Source of the DNA: Phycisphaeraceae bacterium
Lineage (GTDB): Bacteria; Planctomycetota; Phycisphaerae; Phycisphaerales; UBA1924
Assembly (NCBI GenBank): GCA_023898685.1
Contig: CP060234.1
Location: 2,294,001 to 2,358,000 of the forward strand
DNA: 64,000 bases
Reading direction: 5' to 3'
Shown: positions 57,015 through 64,000 of the stretch, in pieces
Numbering within the stretch: position 1 is the first letter of the stretch
Layout of the letters: the number at the start of each line of letters is the position of its first letter
The notes under the pieces: generated by a model
What the model was told of the DNA's origin: nothing
Seen by the model: only the letters and a program-made list of their open reading frames with translations
Databases searched by the model: none
Program-made: the position numbers and the translations under genes

Positions 57015-59330
57015 CTAGGTGAGCCGGATCAGGCGTCGCCCAACCCATTCCACGGTGAGCAGCACCAGCAGCACGATCAGCGAGACGGGGCGGTCCCACA
57101 GCGTCGCCGATTCCGGCGGAAGCGGCACGATCAGCCGCCGGTTGGGCAGCAGGCCGGGCAGCGAGTCGAGCTCGTCAAGGGTGAGCACCTTGCCGCCGGT
57201 CGCGTCCGCGATCTCGGTGAGGAAAGGATGGTCGGTCTGCGGGTTGCGCAGCTCGTCGTCAGGCGCGATCACCTCGAGCGGCGACTCGAGCCTGATCCCC
57301 GCGAGCTGGTCGGGCGCGACGTTCACCGAGAACGCGCCGGGATCCAGCGCCGGGAACGTCGTCGAGTAGCGGGCCCGACCCGTCCCCCCGTCGGGCTCGC
57401 GCACAAGTCTGATCGTCCGCGGCGCGAAACTCCCCGTGGGCGTGCGCGAGACGACCGCGTTCAGCTCCTTCGGCGCGATCTCCGCGACCGACTGGTCGAC
57501 GATCGTCAGCTCGACCGAGACGACCTGCCCCGCGTCCGCGATGGGCGGCGTGACGTTCAGCGTCGCGGCGGCGCCGATCGAGGCGAGCCTGGGGCGTGCC
57601 AGCATCCGCAGCAGTGGCAGCCAGAACCGCTCGGTGGGGGGCTCGCCCCGCCCGTATCGCCAGCGCCAGATCTCGTCGGTCGCGACCAGCGCCGTCCGCC
57701 CCGCCCCGTACCGCATGGAAACGACCAGCGGGCCGCCCTCGTCGGCCGAGTCGGTCGGGACGGCGAGCGCGAGCGTCTCGGCCGCGGCCTTGAGCGTCCC
57801 GGGCTCGATCCGCAGCGCCCACCGCAGCGCCGACCAGCCCGCGCTCGCGTCCTCTACGCCCGCGAACGAAGCGTCGTCGGCAAACAGCCCCAGACGCTTC
57901 CCCAGCGGGGTGGGCTTCATCACCACCGGATCGGACCAGAGCGCCGCCGGCGACCCGGCGGGCCCCGCCGCCGCGACCGGGAGCAGATCGGCCAGCGGCG
58001 TGTCGCCCCACGCGTAGGGCGTCGCGGTGGGGCCGGCGAGCCAGAGCAGCGCCGCGCCCTGCTGGCCCACGTGGTCGCGGATGTTCTCGAGCGTGCGCTC
58101 GCCGAACAGGCCCGGGTCGAGGTCGCCGATGATGATCGCGTCGAACCCGTCCCAGTCCTCCGCCGACTGCGGCAGCTCGCTGAGCACGGTGTCGCCCTCC
58201 TGCTGGTAGCGGCGATTCACCGCGAGCAGCAGGCATGACGACTCGATCGAATCCTCGCGGATCAGCAGGCTCTTGAGGTACCGCTCCTCCCACCGGGGGG
58301 ACCCGTCGACGTAGAGCACGCGGATCGGCTGGTCGACGAACCGCACCGCGAACGTCGCCATGTTGTTCTGCGGCGCGAGGTCGGGCCCGCTCGGGACGTA
58401 GCGCACGCGCCAGCGTTGCTCGCCCGCGGTCGGGGCCTTTGCGGGGATGGTCACCTCGCCCGCCGCGAACTCGTCGGGCGTCAGCTCGTGCCGCTCGAGC
58501 ACGAGGCCCGTCGCCGCGTCGGTCAGCTCGAGCGTGCCGAGCGAGGCCTGGTCGACGATTTCCCCGCCGAACCGGACGGACACAGGGATCGTGTCATCCA
58601 CGTACGCGACGGTGGGGGCCGACGCCGAGTGCACCGCGAAGTCCGCGCCTCGTTCGTCGCTCCCGAGCGGGACCACGTCCACCGGCACGCGATCGGCCTG
58701 CAGGTCGCGGCGTGCCTCGGGCGTGAGCTCGTCGCTCGATCGCCCGTCGCTGATCACCACGATGCCCGAGAGCGGGTGGCCCGCGGTCCGCCGGCGGGCC
58801 TCCTCGATCGCCGCCCCGATCGTCGTCCGCTGACCCTCCGCGGGCGGCAGGCTCGCCGGCACGCCGTCCTTGTCCGTCGTCAACTCGGACACCGCGTGAT
58901 CGAACCCCAGCCAGACGATCGATTTCTCACCCGCGAGCTTCTTCCACATCGCCGCGTGATCGGTGAGGGAGGTCCGCAGTTCGTCATCGCGCGAGGCGCC
59001 GCCCGTGTCGGCGATCCCCAGCGAGGCCGACCGATCGAGCAGCACGACCAGCCGATCGGGCTCCACCTCGGTCCGCTCGCGTTGCAGCCTGGGCCCCGCC
59101 GCGAGCAGGGCGATCAGTACAAGCACGAGCGCCCGCACGCAGGCCAGCGCCGTCCGGGCGGCGACAGGTCCTTGGAGCCTCGCGTAGCTCCACCCCGCCA
59201 GCAGAATCGCGGCGAGGACGATCAGCAGCCACGCCCAGGCCGGGATGGGGTGGGCCCACCCCAGGCGGGTCACGCCGTCGCCGAAGCGGAGCGCGTCGAG
59301 GCCGAGCATCCGGTTGAGGGCGTCGCTCAT
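57015..59330 (-). CDS. VWA and glutamine amidotransferase-like membrane protein
   Basis: The 771-residue product has two N-terminal helices (about 31-53 and 62-82). A von Willebrand A-like domain with an intact DxSxS metal site (VVLLDRSASLG) and VISDGRSSDE follows. A central region with IRVLYVDGSPRWEERYLK and AIIIGDLDPGLF is typical of class I glutamine amidotransferase-like domains lacking the catalytic triad, and one helix lies near the C-terminus (about 743-762). Proteins of this kind accompany BatA and DUF58 genes in planctomycetes. The ATG overlaps the BatA-like gene stop by four bases. Function unknown; a periplasmic sensing or assembly role is inference. Confidence 0.82.
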   Translation of the reverse strand: MSDALNRMLGLDALRFGDGVTRLGWAHPIPAWAWLLIVLAAILLAGWSYARLQGPVAARTALACVRALVLVLIALLAAGPRLQRERTEVEPDRLVVLLDRSASLGIADTGGASRDDELRTSLTDHAAMWKKLAGEKSIVWLGFDHAVSELTTDKDGVPASLPPAEGQRTTIGAAIEEARRRTAGHPLSGIVVISDGRSSDELTPEARRDLQADRVPVDVVPLGSDERGADFAVHSASAPTVAYVDDTIPVSVRFGGEIVDQASLGTLELTDAATGLVLERHELTPDEFAAGEVTIPAKAPTAGEQRWRVRYVPSGPDLAPQNNMATFAVRFVDQPIRVLYVDGSPRWEERYLKSLLIREDSIESSCLLLAVNRRYQQEGDTVLSELPQSAEDWDGFDAIIIGDLDPGLFGERTLENIRDHVGQQGAALLWLAGPTATPYAWGDTPLADLLPVAAAGPAGSPAALWSDPVVMKPTPLGKRLGLFADDASFAGVEDASAGWSALRWALRIEPGTLKAAAETLALAVPTDSADEGGPLVVSMRYGAGRTALVATDEIWRWRYGRGEPPTERFWLPLLRMLARPRLASIGAAATLNVTPPIADAGQVVSVELTIVDQSVAEIAPKELNAVVSRTPTGSFAPRTIRLVREPDGGTGRARYSTTFPALDPGAFSVNVAPDQLAGIRLESPLEVIAPDDELRNPQTDHPFLTEIADATGGKVLTLDELDSLPGLLPNRRLIVPLPPESATLWDRPVSLIVLLVLLTVEWVGRRLIRLT

Positions 59331-61474
59331 GCCGGCGCCCCCTTCGGCGCGCCCGCGCCCCCGCCCGCGTGGCTCGCGACGCGCGCCGCGACCAGTTCAA
59401 TGAGAGCCAGCGCCGCCGCGATCAGGAACGGGATCCACTCCGACCCCTCTTCCGCCGCGGCCACCTGCTCTCTCGCCACCTCGTCGCCCGCGTCGAGCCA
59501 GCGGGGCTCGACCCCTGGGACCGCCTGCCGGAGCACGCCCAGCACCTCGTCGGCGGGCGTGGGCCCGGTCCGCCCCGCGCGGTGATCGGGCGTGACCGCG
59601 ACCAGCCCCAGGGGTTCGCCCCGAGCATTCCGGGACGTCCACACACCGGCCTGGTCGGACGCGGGGATCCGCCCCGTCGCCTCCGACATCGCAAGTCGTC
59701 GCTCGGTCTGGATGTTGACCAGTTCGATCGCGCCGCGCGGCGGCGCGAGGCCGGTCCCCGCCGTGACGGTGGTGGGGGTGCTGGGCGCGACGCTCTGCCG
59801 CACCATCTCCTGGATCAGCGGCAGCAGCAGGGGCTTGGCGGGCAGGTCGGTCCACGCCGGGTCGAGCGCCGACGCGAACACCCAGAGCCTGGACGCCGGC
59901 TCGCACAGGAACGCCCCGCCGCGCTCCGTCCGAAGGGCGACGCGTGCATCCGGGCAGTCGATCTCGAGCATGGTCGCCACGCCCACGTTGCCCGCGAGCG
60001 CCCCGAGGTCGCCCGAGAGCATCGGGAACGCGTCGGCCAGCCCGCCCGGCACGAGCGGTTCGGGAGGATCGAGCGTCATGGGTTCGCGTGCGAACGTGGT
60101 CTCCAGGCCGAGCGCCTTCGCGAGCCCGTCGGGCCAGCGGTGCACGCTCTGGTCGGCGGGCGGGAACACGATAAGCGTCGAGCCCCCGTCGACGAATCGC
60201 GCGAGCGCCGCCCACGCGTCGTCGGTCAGCAGATCGGGCCTCGTCAGCACCGCCGCGTCGAGCCCAGCGAGATCGGGCGCGGTCATCCCCGCCGCGTTGA
60301 CCTCGCGGATTTCCACGGGCGTGAGCGCGTCGGGCCTCAGCGCCACCCGCACCCAGTCAGCCGCGTCGTACTTGTTCAAAGCCCGATTCGCCCGGCGCGT
60401 GTGCACCACGCCGACGCGGGCCGCCTCGCGCAGCCGAACGGTCCGCCACGCGACGCTGTCGCGCGCGATCCGGTCGAGCAGGGGCTCGCCGTGCACGCTC
60501 GCCTCGAGCGCGATGTCCGCGTTGCCGTCGCTCGGCAGCGGCAGCAGCACGGGCACCGTGACCACGCGTTCGCCACGGGGGAGCGTGACGGCCTGCGCCT
60601 CGCGCCGGGGGGATGGACCCGCCGGGCCGATCGATTCGACAAGCACCGTCGCCGCTTCCTCGGGCAACGTGTCCCCCTCGCGCTCGATCGTGACGATCGC
60701 CTGCTCGGCCGAAGACGTGTCACCCGGGAAGACGGCCCCCCGCCCCGGGACGAACGACGTGATACGCAGATTCGGGGGCTCATCATCGGCGGGCCGCGTC
60801 ACGGCGAGGTCGAGCAGGTCGGCCGCGAAACGGGCGGGGGACGACGTTGTGCCGGCGTCCTCGAGCCCCGCGCCGCGCCGCCAGTCGCCGATGAGCACGA
60901 CCCGGGCCTGGCCGGCGCTCTCGGGGAGCGCCCCCGACGCGAGCGCAAGGGCGGCGGACAGGCTCATCGCGCTGTCGGTGGGCTCGATCGAGTCGACCAG
61001 CCGGCGTGCGGCGTCGAGGTCGAGCGTCGCGGGAGAAACAAGCCCCGCCGCCGGCGCCGCGGCGGTGATGACCGCCACGCGATCGCCCCGGGCCGAGGAG
61101 AGTCGATCGAGCCGCTCGGTCGCGGTGCGTTTGAAACGCTCGAGTGCGGGCTTGCCATTGTCGTCGATGATCGATGAGCCCAGGCTGTTGTCGATCACCA
61201 GGACGAGCGTTGCCGGGTCGTCCAGCCCCCGTCCCCCCGCGATGGGGCGGGCGATCGCCGCCGCGAGCAGCAGGATGAGCAGGCACCGGGCGGCCAGCAG
61301 CAGGATCTGCTCGAGCCTCCGGCGTCTGCGGCGCTTCTTGTGCGCCTCGAGCAGGAACCGCATCGCGGCCCACTTCACGGGCTTGCGTTTCCGGCGCAGC
61401 AGGAAGTGGATCACGATCGGAATCGCGACCGCGGCCGCCCCGGCGGCGAAGAGGATGGGGTGGAGGAACTCCAT
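59327..61474 (-). CDS. BatA-domain VWA protein
   Basis: The 715-residue product begins with the BatA N-terminal region: FLHPILFAAGAAAVAIPIVIHF helix, the basic LLRRKRKPVKWAAMRFL loop, and a second helix (ILLLAARCLLILLLAAAIARP). A VWA-like domain follows with LVIDNSLGSS, in which the second metal-site Ser is replaced, then beta-sandwich segments and a C-terminal helix (about 688-707). BatA homologues were first named for aerotolerance in Bacteroides and usually work with a MoxR ATPase and DUF58. It leads the two-gene run with the VWA/amidotransferase-like gene. The start is ATG 61474. Confidence 0.85.
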   Translation of the reverse strand: MEFLHPILFAAGAAAVAIPIVIHFLLRRKRKPVKWAAMRFLLEAHKKRRRRRRLEQILLLAARCLLILLLAAAIARPIAGGRGLDDPATLVLVIDNSLGSSIIDDNGKPALERFKRTATERLDRLSSARGDRVAVITAAAPAAGLVSPATLDLDAARRLVDSIEPTDSAMSLSAALALASGALPESAGQARVVLIGDWRRGAGLEDAGTTSSPARFAADLLDLAVTRPADDEPPNLRITSFVPGRGAVFPGDTSSAEQAIVTIEREGDTLPEEAATVLVESIGPAGPSPRREAQAVTLPRGERVVTVPVLLPLPSDGNADIALEASVHGEPLLDRIARDSVAWRTVRLREAARVGVVHTRRANRALNKYDAADWVRVALRPDALTPVEIREVNAAGMTAPDLAGLDAAVLTRPDLLTDDAWAALARFVDGGSTLIVFPPADQSVHRWPDGLAKALGLETTFAREPMTLDPPEPLVPGGLADAFPMLSGDLGALAGNVGVATMLEIDCPDARVALRTERGGAFLCEPASRLWVFASALDPAWTDLPAKPLLLPLIQEMVRQSVAPSTPTTVTAGTGLAPPRGAIELVNIQTERRLAMSEATGRIPASDQAGVWTSRNARGEPLGLVAVTPDHRAGRTGPTPADEVLGVLRQAVPGVEPRWLDAGDEVAREQVAAAEEGSEWIPFLIAAALALIELVAARVASHAGGGAGAPKGAPA

Positions 61475-61603
61475 GATCCGAGATCAGGTTAGCCGGATGC
61501 GGGCGGGTCGTGCCGACGCCGGCACGCCCCTAGACTCATTGGTGTTTCGGCTCCCCCGAATGGCCTCCGCGATCCGGGGGGAATACGGGATTGGAGTGAC
61601 ACC

Positions 61604-62707
61604 ATGCAAGCGACGTGCATCGGCGTGCGGAAGTCGGGCTCAGCATTCCTGTCGGCCGCCATCGGGGTTGTGCTCGGGGCGGCCGCCCTGTGGGCCGCCG
61701 GGTGCGACGGTTCATCATCCTCGTCGAGCGGCACCGGCGGTGCATCCGGCGCGGCCGCATCGCACACCGAGGCCGCTGCACCCAAGCCCACGGTCAAGGA
61801 CCGCTACGTCATCGGCATGGTCGCCAAGAGTTCGACCAATCCCGTCTATCTCGCCGCCCGAGCGGGGGCCGAGGCGGCGGCCCAGGAGATCGGCAAGGAC
61901 AAGGGCGTCCAGATCGAGATCGTCTGGCGCTCGCCGACCGAGGAGGACGCCGCCCGGCAATATGAGCTCATCGGCGAACTCGTCGGCGCGAAGGTCGACG
62001 GGATTGCCGTCAGTTGCTCCGATCCGGCACTCGCCACTCCCGCGATCGACACGGCGATGGCCGCCGGCGTGCAGGTCGTCACGTTCGACGCCGATGCACC
62101 GCAGAGCGATCGGGTGGCGTTCTATGGCATCGACGACGGCGAGGCGGGCGCAACCGTGTTCCGTGAACTCGCGGCCGCGATGGGCGAAGGCGGACGTGTG
62201 GCGATCCTCGCGGGCAACCGCGCTGCCGAGAACATCCGGTCCCGCGTCGTCGGCGCCGGCATGGAGCTCCGCCAGCATCCGGGCATGGAGATCGTGGGCG
62301 TCTTCCACCACGACGAGACCCCCGAGGCCGCAAACGCCGCGATGATCGAGGCACAGACCAAGCACGGCCCGATCGACGGGTGGGCGCTCGTCGGCGGCTG
62401 GCCGCTCTACAGCCCGCAGGGGCTCGACGGCGTGCCGGACAGCGTGAAGATCGTCTCGATGGACCCGCTGCCCCCGGCCCTCGACTACGCCGCTGCCGGG
62501 CGGGTCAGCAAGTTCGTTGCCCAGCCCTACTTCGGCTGGGGGTACGAGTCCGTGCGCACGCTGATGAACCTCCTGCACGACGGGAAGAAGCCCGATCTGG
62601 TCGTCCGGCACGCCCCGCTCGAGGTCATCGATCCATCGGACGCCGACGCCTACCGCGCCCGCTGGGTCGGCTGGGTCGGTACGTCGGCGATCAACAACGG
62701 TGGCTGA
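61604..62707 (+). CDS. Orphan sugar-type ABC substrate-binding lipoprotein
   Basis: The 367-residue product has a lipoprotein signal (lipobox LWAAGC, C34), a Ser/Ala-rich linker and a periplasmic binding protein fold of the ribose/LacI type (VIGMVAKSSTNPVYLAARAGAEAAA, IAVSCSDPALATPAID, VVTFDADAPQSDRVAFYG, IDGWALVGGWPL, IVSMDPLPPALDYAAAG). Members bind sugars or autoinducer-like ligands for ABC import. No permease or ATPase gene is in the window, so it may serve a distant transporter or a sensor. The ATG at 61604 has GGAG upstream. It is transcribed against both neighbours. LspA (10186) would process it. Confidence 0.85.
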   Translation: MQATCIGVRKSGSAFLSAAIGVVLGAAALWAAGCDGSSSSSSGTGGASGAAASHTEAAAPKPTVKDRYVIGMVAKSSTNPVYLAARAGAEAAAQEIGKDKGVQIEIVWRSPTEEDAARQYELIGELVGAKVDGIAVSCSDPALATPAIDTAMAAGVQVVTFDADAPQSDRVAFYGIDDGEAGATVFRELAAAMGEGGRVAILAGNRAAENIRSRVVGAGMELRQHPGMEIVGVFHHDETPEAANAAMIEAQTKHGPIDGWALVGGWPLYSPQGLDGVPDSVKIVSMDPLPPALDYAAAGRVSKFVAQPYFGWGYESVRTLMNLLHDGKKPDLVVRHAPLEVIDPSDADAYRARWVGWVGTSAINNGG

Positions 62708-62713
62708 GGCCGT

Positions 62714-63721
62714 TCAGCCGAACTTGGTCCGCTTCATCCTCGCCGTGCGACGAGCGATGAACGCCGCGAGGGGCGGGCCCAGCCAGTCGTGAGTGTTCAC
62801 CACGGCATGGTCGAATCCGAACGAGCGGACCAGCCGCTGAAGCGCCTGCGTGTGCGCCTCGAACGCGCGCCTGTAGTCGTCACGCACCGCCCTTGGGTCG
62901 ACCCGCAGCGGCGGTTCACCCTCGAGGCCCTCGAACACCGCGGGCAGATCGACCGCAAGCGTTCGCTCGGCCTCGTCCACGATCTGGAAGAGGATCAGGT
63001 CGTGCCCCCGGTGCCGCACGCGGGCGAGGGCCGCCCGGATCTTCTCGATGTCCTCGAAGAAGTCGCTGATCATCACGATCAGGCACCGGTTGCCGAGCTG
63101 GCCCAGCGTCTGGTCAATCACCCGTGCGATGTTGGTGGGCTGGTCGACGGTGTGCGTCGAGAGCGTCTCGACGATCTTCCGCCACGTGCCACGCCGGCTT
63201 GACCGGCCTACGAGTGACGCCAGACCCTCCGCGAACACCCCCAGACCCACCCGGTCGCCCTGGTGAAGGGTGATGTAGCTGACCGCGGCGGCGAGGGCGG
63301 TTGCGTGGTCGAATTTCGTCCACTCGAGTCGTCCGTCGAGTGACCGCTCGAGGCCCGCCCCGCTCGCCTCCTTGAATGAGCGTGAGCCGAAGTTCATCGA
63401 ACCCGAGGCGTCAACGAGGCAGATCAGGTCGAGATTGGTCTCCTGCTGATACTGCTTGAGCTGGAGCTTGTCGGTCCGGCCGTACACCTTCCAGTCGAGG
63501 TGGCGGATGTCGTCACCCGGCGAATAGGGGCGGTGCTGGGCGAACTCGACCGAGAAGCCCTGATAGGGCGAGCGGTGCTGCCCGCTCATCACGCCCTCGA
63601 CGATCAGCTTGGCCCGCAGTTCGAACGTGTCGAGGCGGGCGAGCGTCTGTGGGTGCAGGTAGAGCGAGGCGTCGACCGCCCGCTGGGAGCCTGCCTGGGG
63701 TGTCGGACCGGATTCGCTCAT
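62714..63721 (-). CDS. DUF58/VWA protein
   Basis: The 335-residue product has the DUF58 signature YSPGDDIRHLDWKVYGRTDKLQLKQY and a VWA domain with an intact DxSxS site (CLVDASGSMNFG) and MISDFFEDIEKI. DUF58 proteins are usual partners of MoxR AAA+ ATPases and BatA. Here no moxR gene precedes it; a phosphofructokinase gene diverges instead. No transmembrane helix is seen. GTG 63724 and ATG 63721 are adjacent; the ATG is preferred since TAGGAT lies six bases before it. Confidence 0.88.
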   Translation of the reverse strand: MSESGPTPQAGSQRAVDASLYLHPQTLARLDTFELRAKLIVEGVMSGQHRSPYQGFSVEFAQHRPYSPGDDIRHLDWKVYGRTDKLQLKQYQQETNLDLICLVDASGSMNFGSRSFKEASGAGLERSLDGRLEWTKFDHATALAAAVSYITLHQGDRVGLGVFAEGLASLVGRSSRRGTWRKIVETLSTHTVDQPTNIARVIDQTLGQLGNRCLIVMISDFFEDIEKIRAALARVRHRGHDLILFQIVDEAERTLAVDLPAVFEGLEGEPPLRVDPRAVRDDYRRAFEAHTQALQRLVRSFGFDHAVVNTHDWLGPPLAAFIARRTARMKRTKFG

Positions 63722-63727
63722 CACGCC

Positions 63728-63733
63728 ATCCTA
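63728..63733 (-). promoter_or_regulatory. -10 element of the DUF58 gene
   Basis: TAGGAT on the minus strand, six bases before the ATG at 63721, with no Shine-Dalgarno sequence: the same leaderless spacing as at lpxB, ftsW, proC and the acetyltransferase gene. Confidence 0.38.
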
Positions 63734-63832
63734 CGGGAGACCGAGGGTGCCCAAGGCAAACAGGGGCGTTCGGCCTCGTCGGGGAAGGGGTTCCGCTCCA
63801 GTCGGGCCCCCAAACCGCCCGATCGTAGTGGC

Positions 63833-64000
<168 letters not shown>

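Overview
The window reads as one ordinary chromosomal stretch of a high-GC, Gram-negative-type bacterium, most likely a planctomycete of the Phycisphaerae type. The grounds are: a C-terminal GC-type dockerin on a parallel beta-helix protein; a histone H1-like/DksA fusion; a BatA/VWA/DUF58/DUF4175 cluster of planctomycete character; lipid A synthesis (lpxB) beside peptidoglycan genes (ftsW, murG); and many long palindromes between genes. No rRNA, tRNA, CRISPR array, insertion sequence or phage gene was found. The lineage call is inference from gene content.

Layout. 1-13.7 kb is mainly housekeeping: the 3' part of a family 4 glycosyltransferase, lpxB diverging from ftsW-murG, an unknown gene coupled to a diguanylate cyclase, proC diverging from accA, the H1/DksA fusion, lspA, an acetyltransferase, a TPR-like membrane protein, a cupin and a metallo-beta-lactamase-fold hydrolase. 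13.7-16.2 kb holds a POT-type transporter and a uridine-kinase-like P-loop protein.

16.4-38.8 kb is a nucleobase-catabolism supercluster. One minus-strand run of ten genes (30508 down to 16380), mostly joined by 4-base start/stop overlaps, encodes a three-subunit xanthine dehydrogenase, adenine deaminase, two fold-II PLP enzymes, a second fused xanthine dehydrogenase of the selenium-dependent type, an SsnA-like amidohydrolase, an M20 N-carbamoyl hydrolase and a nitrilase-family amidase. Diverging from it is preA. A second minus-strand run (38821 down to 31949) encodes the rest of reductive pyrimidine breakdown: a semialdehyde dehydrogenase of the MmsA type, beta-ureidopropionase, an NCS1 nucleobase permease, a class III aminotransferase and dihydropyrimidinase. 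Together these predict uptake of nucleobases, reduction and opening of uracil/thymine to beta-amino acids and then acyl-CoA, and, in parallel, oxidation and opening of purines with release of ammonia.

38.9-45 kb has a divergent zinc-ribbon/SPFH pair resembling Bacillus YdjG/YdjI, a sugar-phosphate isomerase-like gene, queG and the dockerin protein. 45.2-50 kb is an RND efflux pair. 50-63.7 kb is a cluster of envelope genes (secreted unknowns, an alpha-toroid protein, a large coiled-coil DUF4175-like protein, VWA and BatA proteins, DUF58), with an orphan sugar-type binding lipoprotein set between BatA and DUF58. The window ends in the first 56 codons of a phosphofructokinase.

Expression signals: several singly transcribed genes have a -10-like hexamer exactly six or seven bases before the start codon and no Shine-Dalgarno sequence, suggesting leaderless mRNAs. 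Genes inside runs have overlapping starts. Intergenic gaps are short, and many hold palindromes of several distinct families.
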